DNA of 64,000 nt from Collybia mongolica (GCA_013420905.1 JAAXNY010000008.1:1426001-1490000); one strand, 5' to 3'; positions 1 through 12,394 are shown, numbered from the stretch's first letter. Notes: a model not told the origin generated them from the letters alone. Numbers and translations: made by a program.

Positions 1-357
1 ACACAGACCTTCAAAACTAGCTAAATCTAGACATTTCTAATATTTCGCTCAAAATAGACCGTGGGAAAAATGTGCTCAACAAGGAAATTGTAGAGCCATG
101 TTTGTACATTCCAAACATATAAAAACAAAGTTAATAGCTTTACTGGTTATGGAGAAAATCACAAAATAAATTTTGAAACGCAACGCTTTGAAATATTAGA
201 TATGCATAATTTGGATGGCATCATCAAAGGCATTATGTAAGCATCCCAAATACATGCAAATTATGTCACAATACTTTGTATTTGTGGAGAAATGCTGTAA
301 AAAGCCATAAGAGAAGAAAAATCCCATTATGGAAATATTTTCCCGCGGTGTTGAAAT

Positions 358-379
358 ATGAATGAATGAATGAATGAAT
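358..379. repeat. ATGA microsatellite
   Basis: About five and a half copies of ATGA in a row, inside the decayed Helitron. Simple slippage repeat with no apparent coding role. Confidence 0.9.
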
Positions 380-427
380 CACCTTTTTGCCCGAAAACTG
401 GGTTGATAAAGAACTCGTCTTTAGTAA

Positions 428-2210
428 ACTAAAGAACTTGTAACAATTCTTAGAGACTGCAACCCAACTCAGCCTGATGTGCTTTGGAACTCTTTTAAGG
501 AAAATATCTGTGATGACCTTGAACATATCCTTCATCAAAAAGGAATGTAGAATCCAACCCCTGAACAAATCTATGACTATGGGCTATATTTGATAGACCA
601 GGAAATATGGAATACCACCAATAAATGTCTGGAAGATTATCCACCTATGCCTCTCCATACAGGTCCTTGGGAACAAATTGAAGGAAACAGACTTTTAGCT
701 GAGCAGCTGGCATATGATCAATATGAGCAAAGAGCCAAAGCTGATGAGCGGATTCCACTTCTAAATGAGGAACAAAGGGGTGCATTTAACACAATTATTA
801 ATGCAGTGTTGAATAATCAACCACAAATATTCTTTCTTCATGGTCCAGCAGGAACTGGAAAAACCTATGTTTACAATACAATCTGCTATTACCTACGTGG
901 CCAAGCTAAAATTGTATTATGTGTGGCATCATCTGGCATTGCTTCTCTTCTTTTGATGGGTGGAAGAACAGCACATTCAAGATTTAAAATTCCATTGGAC
1001 ATGTTTGAAGGGCAGACATGTTCTGTTTCCAAGGGGACTCACCTGGCAGAACTCCTTGCCAAGGTAAAGATAATCTGTTACTATAATTATATTGCCTACT
1101 AATTAACTTAATCACATGAAAGGTTGATCTCATCATCTGGGATGAAGTACCAATGCAAGATTGCTTTTGCCAGGAAGCTGTTGACCTTACCATGAAAGAT
1201 ATTTGAAATAATAATCAGCCATTTGGAGGTTTTACTGTTGTGTTTGGTGGTGACTTCCAACAGATACTACCTGTAGTTCCAAGAGGTGGTCGTGAACAAA
1301 CTATTGGTCAATCCATTCAGCGTTCACGTATCTGGGCAAATATTCAAATTATCCACTTGAAAGTGAATATGAGGCTGGACAATGCTACTGAAGAAGAAAG
1401 ACAGTTTGCAGGATGGCTCTTAGATATTGGCCATGGTCAACATACAGGTGCAGATGCATCAATCACACTTCCAGATAATATGAGGTGTGGTGATGATGCT
1501 ACCCATCTTATCAACTCAATTTACCCTGGCATCAATATATTAGATACTTCTGATGACAATGATCAATACTTTCTAAATTGCACAATTCTTACTAGCCGTA
1601 ATAATGATATGGAAGCCATAAACAAACAAATACTAGACCAGGTCCCTGGGGAATCACAAATATATATGAGTGCTGATTCTGTCCAAATAGAACAAGGAGT
1701 AGATGGTGAATTTAACTATCCAGTGGAATACCTCAATTCAATCAATGTATCAGGAATGCCTCTGGCAAGGCTAGAACTCAAAATTGGGGTACCAATCATG
1801 ATCTTAAGGAATCTAGATCCTTCTCAAGGATTGTGTAATGGAACCCAAGCAATGATTACCCACTTCTCATCTAGGGTACTTGAAGTCAGGATCCTAGGTG
1901 GAGATCATGCTGGAAAGACAGCCTTCATTCCTAGAATAACAATTAGCCCTCTTCAGGTGAACTTCCTTTCAAGCTATGTCGCAGGCAATTTCCAGTCCGT
2001 ATTGCAATGGTTATGATTATTAACAAAGCTCAAGGGCAGTCTGTCAAAAATGTTGGACTTGATTTACGCACAGCTGCTTTTACACATGGACAACTATATG
2101 TAGCATTATCAAGATGCACTTCCAGTCATTGCATCAAGGTTCTATTTCCTGAAGGTTCTAATAGTACAGCTACAAAGAATATTGTATTTCCTGAAATACT
2201 ACTTGATTAG
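428..2210 (+). pseudogene. Broken Helitron Pif1-like helicase
   Basis: C-terminal helicase part of a Helitron RepHel protein. Visible motifs are Walker A (GPAGTGKT, about 841-864), Walker B (IIWDEVPM, about 1132-1155), FGGDFQQILP (about 1243-1272) and the terminal NKAQGQS and LYVALSRC motifs (about 2022-2115). A spliceable intron lies at 1064-1122. The frame is broken by TAG at 548-550, by TGA at 1204-1206 and by a frameshift near 1955, between the ITISPL and ELPFKLCR stretches. Each stop can be explained by a C-to-T change (CAG to TAG, CGA to TGA). Helicases of this type drive rolling-circle transposition; this copy cannot make the full protein. Confidence 0.85.
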
Positions 2211-2279
2211 TTGTATTAAAAATTTTTGTGTTAAGGGTTTGGACTGCCACACCCCGTGCCGAAGGCACGGGTAATAAGC

Positions 2280-2624
2280 TTGTATTTACATAAGCCATAA
2301 AGAATTATGTAAAGGCTTTAGCATTCAAATAACTTGTTTTATCTGATTGTAAAATTATTATGAAAAACTTTCATATTTGTTTCAAATAAGTTCAGTTGAA
2401 TTATCTTAATATGGGCTCACTGCAGCTGGTGTGGTCATTTTTTTTTTACTGAGCATCACAGGTTTGCTCCATTAGCATTTGGGCGAATTTACGATATTTG
2501 GCATCAGAGGCGTGACCAAACATTTCGTCGCAGTTCACCTGGATTCCGGGTTCCAACTCCATTGTGGTTTTCACTAGGCCCTGACCTGTTGAAATTTCCT
2601 TTTCACCTTCCTTTCAATGCCCAT
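2280..2624. other. Helitron / PAT1 intergenic stretch
   Basis: AT-rich spacer between the Helitron end and the PAT1 start codon, so PAT1's promoter is probably here. It also contains a 38-codon open frame on the minus strand (2562-2446), which may be the leftover first exon of a disrupted divergent gene (see findings). No other feature seen. Confidence 0.5.
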
Positions 2625-5600
2625 ATGTCTTTTTTCGGTTTCGAGCAAAATGATCTAGAACAAGAGAGGCGCAATTTCCAGGATAGCAGCATGCATGCAT
2701 CCGACGACGTTGCGGTTTATACTTGGGGTGAGGAGGGTTACGATGGCCTGGGAGATCTCCTTCAAGAAGGCGGAGATGAGCTTAACGACGAGACCTTTGG
2801 CGGATTTGGCAGTGTCGGTATGTACTTTGCGACTTCAAGCAAAAGTAGCCTGAGCGTACTATTTTCCACAGGGAAAGACTTTGACTTCGCTAACCCTGTC
2901 CTGCCTGATGTAAATCGTCCGCCTCAGGATACTCATAAGTTTGCAAGAGAACAACCTCTGGAAGCCAAGCAGCATGCTGGCACCCGACCAGGTCAACTCT
3001 GTACGAGTCTTCCAGCATCACGCTCCGTAGAGCAGCGCTTGACTGTCTGTTTCATCACATAGCTCGGCCAACACCCCATTCCTTGGAAGCGATATGGGAC
3101 GACAAGTCACCTTTCTCTGTTCTTCCCCGATCAAATGGTACAAGCCGCACTGCAGTCCCTGATTACCAGCGAGCGTCACCTTCCCTAACCGCCAAGGTTT
3201 CCGTTTATGCTGGACGCGAGTCACCTGCGATTCCTCATCATACAAACCCACATGGTCCGCACCAGGGTGGCGTTCGAACACTGCAGGAGATCGAAGCTGA
3301 GATGCTTGCCGCCGCCCAACAGTCTCGATCAGTAGTCCAACGCCAACAACAGCATGCGCTCTTACAACAGGAGGAGGAGAATGTACGATATCAACGTCAG
3401 CAGCAGGAACGACAGCAACAAGAACGTCATCTCGTGTCTCAACAACAGCTGCTAGCTCAATATGAACGGGAGCAACACAATCAGGTCAACTCTCAAAGGC
3501 TTCTTTTGCAAAGGGAACAGGAACGACTTCAACAGCGCGAGCAGGAACATCTCCAACGCACGCCTCCTCCTCGTATGCTTCCCGGTGTCTCTCAATCTCC
3601 CAGATTTCATGAGCATCAGCGCCAAATTCTTCTTTTACAACAGCAACAGGAGCAGCAGCAGCAGCTACGTCTCATCGAACTTCAAGAGCAGCTTAGATAC
3701 GAGGAGATGGAACGTCAAATGCTTACCCAGCTAAGGTTACAACAAAGCCACAGTCCAAGCAACTTCGGACACCGTAGACAACCATCCGGCCCCACTGTCA
3801 CTGAAGTGCAAGCTGCCCATGCTCTCCAACAGCAACAGCAACACCAACGTCAATACCAGCAACGCCGTCAGCGTTCCCAATCTCCAGCTGTCGGGCATAG
3901 TCACTTCCCAGTACCACATCAGGAGAGTGCTCCTTATACCTCGCAAAACGTGCAACTTCAGCAGCGTATATTGTCCGAAATGGCCCAGGCCGAATTTATA
4001 AGAGACATGCAAAGTACCACCTCCCAAGCTGAACAGGAAGTTCTCAGAGCCGAGGCAATGCGCAAGATCGTTGAGGCGGAAAGGATGGAAGAGAGAAGGC
4101 GTAAAAAGGCTGCTAAGATTGCCCACATGGTACGTGATCCCACACCATTTTCTCCCTGGCACCCTCTGGTCTGATACAATGCCTCAAGGCACGATATAAT
4201 GACTTGATGACCCAATCAGACAAGGATTTCATCACCCGAATCCAGGTCTCTCAACTTGTCACTCAGGACCCATATGCAGATGACTTCTATAACCAAGTAT
4301 ATGGAGCGATCCAACGATCTCGTATGGGTATCCAATCTCAAGATGAACGCGTTCTAAAGTTCACTTCTGGTGGTGGAGTTGGCCTTGGTCTGACTCAGAA
4401 AGGCGGAAACAGACGTCCGAATGCGATGTTGAGGATGGAGCAACAAGTTGAAAGGATCGTAAGCAATGCAAGGAAACGGGAAGAAGAGAAAGGCCTTCAC
4501 TGTTGGTGCCCTTCTACTCAACGGGTGAAGATATGCGCTTACTGCCCATTCATAAGCTCTTCATAGTCTTCAAGGTGCACTCGGCAAGACTTCTGGTCGG
4601 AGCTACAAGGCGGCTCCCCGCCAGCTCCTTCAGGTTGACGCCAACCCCGGCCCCTCCCCAGTCACATCTCTGGCCCACTCTCATGTCTCGAAAGATTCTG
4701 TTACAAAACCTAACGAAGGCGCTGCTAAGGAAGCTGCTAAGTTGGGTCGTGAAGCATTGGGTAATGCAGGAGATGTGAGTCACCTTTTTTTTTTCTCCTT
4801 CCGACCAATCTTAACATCCAGTTTATGTACTTAGACCGATAACCTCGTTCGGAAAGAACCCTTGACTCAGCGACAGGTTTTAGTTGCTTTAGAAAGCCTA
4901 TACGATGTCGTGCTTCGGACAGAAGCGATCAAAAGAAATGAACCTATCCCGGAGGATGGGCAAGAGTTCGCACTGGAATGGTGAGGCTTTATGAAGAATC
5001 ACGTACGAGACAAATCGTTGATATATCCCGTAGGAAAAAGGAGTATGATGAGGCCATCGATCTACTCTGGGACGGTCTGAAAATAATGGTGCCGCTTGAG
5101 ACGAGGTACGCTTACCTGCTGCCTTATCCAGGCATGGATCGTATTCACCCCGTTACAGCAACCCCCATCCTTTTATCTCCCTCCTGATTCCAAGTAAAGG
5201 GAAGAAGATCCTACCAAGGCTCACTCGCCACCTGAGTCATCCGCGGATGTTTACCCTTCTTACTCTTCTGGTTGCGTGCTTCGATCAATTGGATGTTGTA
5301 CGAAAATCCCATCTTATGGATACTGTTGTGGAATCCGCAGAACAAGCTGAGGCTGAACGTCAATCGGAAGCTTTCTTATGGGGTGTTCTACAAAGTATCT
5401 TGCCAGTCGTTGCGAGGGCTGACCTAAGACTTGTTACCGGGCTTCTGGGTTTGCTATTGGATCGAACGGATATCGTGCTTGTTGCACGATCCGCAGTATG
5501 TTTACCCTCGTCAATTTGGCATTTTCATCTCTAACGGAAACTCATCTAGGCTGGCGTGGCATTGCTCACCCTATTCCTTAGTCGGGTTGAAGTCATGAAG

Positions 5601-6052
5601 CAAGCCATATCCAGTGGTATCGAGCTGGCAGAGACGCCGACACCAGAAGAGGCACAACAATGGTAAAGACACCTATTTTTTGTTACACAGTACTTGCTAA
5701 GACGACCATTACCAGGCAACTGATGTTTGACCACTTATTCCAGCTTCTTGCTCCCCATCTTCCTACGCTCTTCCCTTCCACTAGAATAATCCTTACCACA
5801 CCTCCAGGCCACGCCAAGCCTACTGATCACGCCGATCAACCAGTTTGGCAACTATTGGCCGCTATGGCCCTGCACGCAGTCACAGAACAACAACATATTC
5901 TTGTCGCTGCTCTGCGCGAGAAAATCCTTGATAATGTTATGAGTGTCAACAAGGGTTGGGTTCAATCTGAAGAGGAGCGTCAGACAAAACTGGCGAATGT
6001 TAACCTTTTTCTTCACGCAGTTGGCCTGGATAGTTCTCAAATTGCTCTGTGA
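2625..6052 (+). CDS. PAT1: PAT1 mRNA decapping / P-body scaffold protein
   Basis: Pat1 links deadenylation to decapping by binding the Lsm1-7 ring and the Dcp2 and Dhh1 factors in cytoplasmic P-bodies. I read ten exons: 2625-2817, 2872-3000, 3063-4129, 4189-4501, 4557-4774, 4835-4980, 5034-5105, 5159-5495, 5550-5662, 5716-6052, giving about 974 aa in one frame. N-terminal FFGFEQNDLEQE and WDDKSPFSVLP are typical of fungal Pat1. A long Gln-rich stretch follows (about residues 160-430). The C-terminal helical domain shows QSILPVVARADLRLVTG and WQLMFDHLF. The donor at 4502 (GTTGGT) is weak but the only one that keeps frame. The start is the first ATG giving the conserved N-terminus. Ends 36 bp from the convergent next gene. 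Confidence 0.93.
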
Positions 6053-6088
6053 TGCTTTCAACTATGATATACCGCCCATTTCCTAGTG

Positions 6089-8647
6089 TTACAATATCAT
6101 CCTTTCAGAAATTTTACTACCGATGCACATGAGGTCCCGTATATCGTACTGGATTGGCTCGTGAGCACATCCTGTAAGTTCTGTCCGCCGTAACGCCCCG
6201 ATATTGGCCAAGACGTTCAAGGTCGTCAATGATCCGGTCAAGTTGAGGACTGGTAATGTACTCCACGTGGGTAGCGTTTTGGAGGGTAAATCCAAGAGCA
6301 AAGGTGTAGGAAGAGAAGCGGATGTCGGCAATTGCATCAATGGTAGAATAAAAAGGTCTTGTTTTTCCTTTGTCCGAATCTTCACATGTGAACCAACCTC
6401 GAGATGGTTTGTGGAGAGAGACAGGAAATCTTCATAATTTGGGTACAGCATAACATACCCACGAAGATATACCATCTCGATAAAGTATTTTTTCCAAGAT
6501 TTCGTCCATGTGTTCGAACGCACGCCGGGTACGATGACTTGATCGAGTTTCATGGAATGTTCCGACAGTCGAAAAGAAAGATATGTATGAAATTCCCGCC
6601 AGTGCTCTGGAAAATATACTGCTCCCCAACTGCAAGGGACGGGAGAGAGATAGGGACTAGTGGGATTAGGAAAACCGGCGTTGGCGAAAATTTTTCTTGC
6701 ATTAAAGGCTCGACGCCCTTCAAGGGGAAGCTCAACGTTCTTCTGTTGATAGAGGCTAATTCCAAACATGCGGGAAGAGCGGTTGCTGAGATCACCATAT
6801 CTTGACATGGAACCGGTTAAGCGAAAAATTATGTCTCGAGACACGTGCATACCTGTACCGTAAAAGCGACATCTTCACCCATGCATAGAAGAGAGGCGAG
6901 AGTTCAACGTCATCTTCAAGGAGTAATCCGTAGGTGTCATTCGACCCTGGGTACCAGGACTCTACAACTGCCGCAAGGAGTCCACCATGGATTACTCGGT
7001 GGTGAACAAAAATACTCCCCTGTGGCCAAGCAAACCCTTCCACTAGCTTCATGGTTTTCATGTCTGCTGACTGTTCGAGGTGCACCCTGATGTTGACAGC
7101 GTCACCAAAAAATCTGCCATTCGATAATGAGTGCAGAAGCCGCGAGAGAGATCGGGGCCTGTCCTTGGTAATGATACTGATGTCAACACGAGGAACATTC
7201 CAACCTTGCATCTGAATGGTAAGTCGGGAAACAAAGGGAGAATTAGGTGTTACAGACCTCGCCATTCAACTATGGAGAGCGAACCCATCCATACACAATG
7301 AGGAAAGTCTTCTCTAGGTATACGAACAACTGTGACATTTCGAAGTGCCTCTCGCGTGGACATAAACACTCTGTCGGAGATATCCTCGTGACTCGGCCCA
7401 ATAGCGATGTCGGGCCATGCATCCAATGTACTTAGCCAGTCTAAGACTATTAGATGAACTTGAGAAGTTGCGGAGAGTGTGAAATGTCCAGAAAGGATAC
7501 TATACGACAAAGAGCATTTGTCAGACACATATGTACGGCCTTCCCAGCCAACTGCATCGCTAAGCCCATCGGGGTTGAAATAGACAACTAAATTGACACT
7601 ATGGCCAGAACTTCGAAGCAAGCACACGAGTGGAGCGAGGAGCTGCAAGTCATGAATAGTTGGGAGGAGGATGGCAAACACCCCATAATTAGTGCTCCCC
7701 GGCCTAGCAAGACAAGGGTCGTGCAGAGTATCATTGAGATGTGAGCTGCCCCATGGGAGAGGATCTTGAAGGTCGACAGTCGTGTGTGTTGAAGATGTTG
7801 AACACCAATCGGTACTACTGTCATCAGTTCTAACGACAATCCCTCCAGTTCTATCAGAGCTAGAGCCCGCAACGCGTCGTCCTAGGCTGGACCATACATC
7901 TGGACCGGTATATGGCAGTCCATTGGCAGCAAAGAAGGAAGGCATTAAGAAAGGAGGCAATAGGTACGAAGCTTTCTCAGGGCCGTCAAACGAGAATATA
8001 CAGGAAACGTTGGAGGGAGAAATAATGACACCTCTTGGACCAGTGGGGATAGGAATGCTTGGTGGATGGAGCAGAACATGTGTTGTGGACTCGCTTTGTT
8101 GCAGTAAACCTTGATGATCCATTAGGAGCACCCATTCGGTAGAGACCCGAGATACCGCATTGACGACGCCTGACTCATGATCTAAAACGCCAAGGACCGT
8201 GTGCAGGGAGATGTCCGGATGATCCACACTGTACGAAACAACATCATGGAGTGCACCTCGGGTTTGAAGTGTTAAGTTCTCGGGACAGATGATCATAATT
8301 TCTCGGAGGTTCTTTGAATGTTTTAAGAGTGGTATAAGCAAGTTCTCGAGCATCGACAGGGAATCATAGTTGATCGGTAAAATGGCTGTCAATGAATGGC
8401 CGATGGTGGAAGGCCATTGGTATAGGTTGGTCGCATTGATTTCCGTCAGAATATCTACAGTGGCATCAGTTGGGGCGGTTTGTCTGTTGCCATCGGGACT
8501 TGGAGGTCCTTTCCTGAACGTGAACCGGAGAATGAAGAGCCAGAAAACAAGGAAAAACGATAATCTCGCCAAGGATAGAAGTTTCCATGGAGCACTGTTT
8601 GAAGGTTCTCGAATGCGTTCTGTGTGGGATATCGTCAAGCTGGACAT
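6089..8647 (-). CDS. Type II membrane glycosyltransferase-like protein
   Basis: Three exons (8647-7258, 7204-6853, 6800-6089) give about 817 aa. A single hydrophobic segment near residues 26-46 (LLSLARLSFFLVFWLFILRF) after a short N-terminus predicts a type II Golgi or ER membrane anchor. The middle contains VDISIITKDRPRSLSRLL and LLLEDDVELSPLFYAW, resembling the nucleotide-sugar fold and acidic metal-binding motif of GT-A (family 2-like) glycosyltransferases. FGISLYQQKN and a Trp-rich GAVYFPEHWREF segment follow. The sugar donor and acceptor cannot be told from sequence. Divergent from the PIG-L gene across 107 bp. The first intron's acceptor at 7205 was chosen because it alone restores frame. 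Confidence 0.7.
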
Positions 8648-8754
8648 GTTTTAAAGGTTATGGCCAGTTGCGTTGGTGCACGTTGTAAAGATAACTGTTT
8701 GACATTGTATTTGAACGTTTTTAGGATGGCTCGCAAACAAGCACAATCTTTGAC
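8648..8754. promoter_or_regulatory. Shared divergent promoter, glycosyltransferase / GPI12
   Basis: Only 107 bp separate the start codons of two divergent genes, both possibly in secretory-pathway glycan or lipid assembly. The stretch must hold the 5' UTRs and core promoters of both. No element can be named with confidence. Confidence 0.5.
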
Positions 8755-9808
8755 ATGTTGCGTCTTTCCTTCTGTGTGGTATTTCTCTGCTTTGTCTCTG
8801 CCATCTTACGCCCACCGAAAGAGTCACACAACGCGTACTCCAACATATCATATTTAGATAATGGGGATGCTGGCCGTGTGTTACTATTGACAGCACATCC
8901 TGATGACGAGTGCATGTTTTTTGCACCGACTATAACGGCATTAGTCGCGCGAATTCGCGCGAGTGCGAGTGTTCCTGGTGTCCATGATAATGAAACAATT
9001 CAGAAGAAGGCGGCTGCTGTATATTCACTCTGCTTGTCGATTGGGGACGCCGATAATTTAGGACATATTCGGAGGCGGGAATTGGGTTTTAGTCTGGATG
9101 TATTGGGAATTTCAAAGACCAATAGATGGGTTCTGGACCATCCGTACGTTCTTTAATCACATGTACTCATGGGAGAACATGTTCATATCTAACGTATTCT
9201 TTATTTTTAGTAATTTGAAAGATAATATAACAACCAACTGGAGTCCTACTATTATAGCCGATGTGCTGACGCCTTACATCATCGAACATCAAATTTCGAC
9301 AGTGTGTACTCTCCTTCTCGATACTTCTCTCGCCACTCAAGTCCCATAGATACTTACATTTGACAAAGAAGGCATATCTAACCATCCGAATCACAAATCG
9401 CTTCTAGAAGGTGCTATGCACGTCCTGCGATACCATGATCATCCAACCCTCCCACCTCCGAAGCTTTTCACGCTGATAACCGTCCCTGTAACGACGAAGT
9501 ACACAGGTATAATCGCAGCTTTGTTGGCCAAATTTAGTCTTTACAAGCTTCGCCTATTTGACCATATCGGACTTTTGCTGGTCAGGTTATTCCTTAGGCT
9601 GGAATTACCTCCCTTCTTTCCACACGATCCGAACTCAAACCTGGAATTCATGCCTGTATTCGTATCTGGGGTGTTTGAATATAGCCTTGCTACCAGAGCT
9701 ATGCGGGAACACGCAAGTCAACTCGTCTGGTTCCGATATCTGTACATTGCATTTTCCAGATACATGTGGGTCAATGAATGGGCCGAAGTTAGGATGTCGT
9801 CTTCGTAG
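8755..9808 (+). CDS. GPI12: GPI N-acetylglucosaminyl-PI de-N-acetylase (PIG-L/Gpi12)
   Basis: Catalyses the second step of GPI-anchor synthesis at the ER: deacetylation of GlcNAc-phosphatidylinositol. Exons 8755-9143, 9211-9301 and 9350-9808 give 312 aa, usual for the family. An N-terminal hydrophobic segment (LSFCVVFLCFVSAIL) is the membrane anchor. The zinc-binding AHPDDE motif lies near residue 47, and SNHPNH carries the family's further metal-site histidine. The C-terminus (WFRYLYIAFSRYMWVNEW) is typical of fungal Gpi12. The second intron is only 48 bp with a GTGTGT donor; it is the reading that joins QIST to ILTFDKEG in frame. Confidence 0.93.
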
Positions 9809-9866
9809 TTTGTCTGGATGTAACCAAAAATATAGTTTAAAAGTTGTGCAATCTGGAACAATATAA

Positions 9867-12394
9867 ATGCCCCATTCATGTCACGTGGGTTCATCTGACT
9901 CTTCCATGAACCAAAATCGCCCAGTGACTTCCAAGGCAAGGGGGATCTGTCGATACTACAACCATCCTAGGGGATGCTATGCTGGTGATAGATGCAAATT
10001 TCTCCATACCGATCCCGCCCAACACTCTGAAGATTCTAAACCTTTACTGACCCCATACGATCAAGCAAAGCGATGCAAGTTCTATGTCAGAGGTAAGACA
10101 GATTATACGATCCAAAAGCATTCCAACTCACATTTATCTCCAGGGTTTTGCAAAAGAGGAGAAAAATGCTGGTTTATACATGGCGCGGGACTGGATGATG
10201 TGCCAGAAAGGGATGACTGTAGCATCTGTTTCGAGAAGCCTGCGACTTATGGATTGCTCAGTATGTTTCTATCTTACCCCGCCTCGTGACCTCTCATCTT
10301 AAGTCTACAGGCGGGTGTAGCCATATATTCTGTATCGGTGTACGTGGGCTTGGGTTCGCCTTGTGTCCGTGCCTTTGACATGTTATTTAGTGCATTCGTC
10401 AATGGCGGGAAGTCAGGACTACTTTTGGAGATCCCGCCGAGAATGTTAAGAAATGCCCAATGTGTCGTATAACCTCAGAATTCACTACGCCGTCGTCGAA
10501 ATTCTGGAAAGAGGGCGACGAGGGAAAAGCGAATGCCATTAAGGCGTATAAGGAAAGTATGTCCAGGGTGTCATGCAAGTGAGCTTCTCCTTTGTCTATT
10601 ACAGCGTATCGATGATGTATAATAATCTCCTCTGACAGGTACTTCCAACTATCGAAAACGAAGAATCCATCTAGACCTGCTTGCCCATTTGGGAAAGACT
10701 GTTTCTACCAACATCTCAACGATGATGGAACAAACCACGTCTTCATGGATGGAATAGATGTATCGATGAGAGTAAGCACACTGTTTCCCAATCTCCAGCC
10801 TCATATCGCTTGATCCCACCCTTTGTTTAGAAGTATAATTCCGGGCGTTCACCCCCTAGCATTGGTGGATTTAATATTGAATTTGGCATACCAATGGGGG
10901 GAATCGATCATGCAAATGAGGGAGAGATGGACGCCGTGAATCTTGCGGGCAACATTGCAATTGATATGTTTGACCGGATGGTCGCTGAGACTCGGGGAAG
11001 TGGCATCGCTGGTGGTCGGGGACGGGGTCGGACCAACAGTGGAAGGCGGGGCATTGATGAGGCGACGCTTGATCGTGCTAGGTTCCAAATGGTTGCCGGT
11101 GCGATGGTGGCTATCCGAGCCGAGCTAGGGAGATTAGAAGAAGGGTTGCCAGGTCGCCATGGGGCCGATGCAAACCACGGAGCTACGGAAAGCAGTGGGG
11201 GGAGAGGCAGACGACCGGGAGGAGCAAATAGTCGCCCCGTGATTGTACCTGGAACGCTGGCACCCTCGCTGTGGGACCTTGATGTAATGGATGGGATGCC
11301 CAGTGAGAACGATGACGTTCGAGGTGGCTGGGGTTGGAATAATTTGTTTTCAGATATCGGCATTGGTGCTGACGGTGGGGATGCAGCTGTTTTGGAAAGG
11401 CTAGAAATTTTAGTGAGGCCCAAACCTTTGATTGGCACCACTTATTCATGGTGAATAGGCGGAACACATGCTAGCATCGTTACAATCGATGGGTCAAGAA
11501 GACGAGAGTGAAGGTAGTGGCGGTGGAAATACGGCCCCACTTCCTTCACTCGAACCTTTCCTCCCAGGAAGAGACAGCTCAACGAGCGCTGAAGACAATC
11601 TTAGGTCTGGAACTCTGCCCCCACCACATGGGTCGGTTAACAGAACTTCTCAGTCACGGGACCATGGACGACTGGATATCCATACCGATGAGCTTAGCGG
11701 CGATGACGATGACCTGCCGTCTCTTGAAAGCGTCTCTAATTCCAGCGCGAACGAGGCGGAACAGTCTTTCTTCGACGAGGGCGGGGAAGAGGTTCAGCAG
11801 AGGCTAGGTCAAACGGTGAGGGCCTTTGATCTTGCCTTCCGCAGGAGTAGGAGCATGGAGGCCAGCCCTGAACACACAAGCTCATGGCCGCTATTTAGGT
11901 TCTGGGGTGGCGCACGGCGGCTCGCAGACACGGCTATTTCCGATGATAGGGGAGAGGATAGTGGCGATGCTGACGTCCCTCCCACAGTGACATCGAGTCA
12001 GCGCTTCAGCACGGTAGTCGGAAGGGACGAGGAGCGGATGATTATCAATGTCGATGACAGCGATGACGGGGAGGACACTGCAGACTTTTCAAGCGACTGT
12101 AATCATAACGATCAAGTCGATTCTGATGCGAATGCTCCTGCGTCCCATGTGTCTCCTACTATTTCCCAGGAGCCACAGGATCCACCATTTATGACGGACG
12201 GGCGGGGGCGTGTGATCTGGAGCAATTCAGGGACCAACAAGACGGACGCTGTTGGTCTTGCTGTCATTCCTAGTTCGCCTCCCGTGGCCCGTGCCCCATC
12301 GCCAACTCCCCCAGAGGCTGGGAGTGACGATGTCAGACCCACTCCGGAGCCTCCTCGATCGCTAATCGGGCGCGTTATCGACGCTTTTTTCTGA
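9867..12394 (+). CDS. MKRN: Makorin-type CCCH/RING E3 ubiquitin ligase
   Basis: Seven exons (9867-10092, 10144-10260, 10311-10339, 10391-10578, 10639-10771, 10831-11412, 11459-12394) give about 736 aa. Domain order is the makorin signature: CCCH finger (CRYYNHPRGCYAGDRCKFLH), CCCH finger (CKFYV..GFCKRGEKCWFIH), C3HC4 RING (CSICFE, CSHIFC, CPMCR) and a final CCCH finger (CPFGKDCFYQH) after the conserved WKEGDEG..AIKAYKESMS linker. Makorins are RNA-binding ubiquitin ligases. The second half is long, acidic, Gly- and Ser-rich and probably disordered, unlike animal makorins. An in-frame ATG at 9906 is an equally good start. Exon 3 is only 29 nt. Confidence 0.9.

Larger units (their letters stand above)
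1..2271 (+). mobile_element. Decayed Helitron, 3' part, ending in a hairpin
   Basis: This AT-rich block carries a broken Pif1-type helicase reading frame (see the pseudogene entry). About 40 bases after the last helicase codon there is a perfect 8-bp stem (2253-2260 pairing with 2264-2271) with a GAA loop. A 3' hairpin following a Pif1 helicase is the known layout of Helitron rolling-circle elements. The canonical CTRR end is not evident: the bases after the hairpin read TAATAAGCTTGT. The 5' end and the Rep nuclease domain would lie left of the window and are not seen. No protein frame could be read in bases 1-427. Confidence 0.7.

Noticed and set aside
266..568. 100-codon minus-strand frame
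   Set aside because: Lies opposite the Helitron helicase frame, and composition is not protein-like; chance frame in AT-rich DNA.
10908..11441. 177-codon minus-strand frame opposite the makorin gene
   Set aside because: Mirror of a GC-rich, Gly-rich coding exon; no motif, and the plus-strand frame continues known makorin exons.
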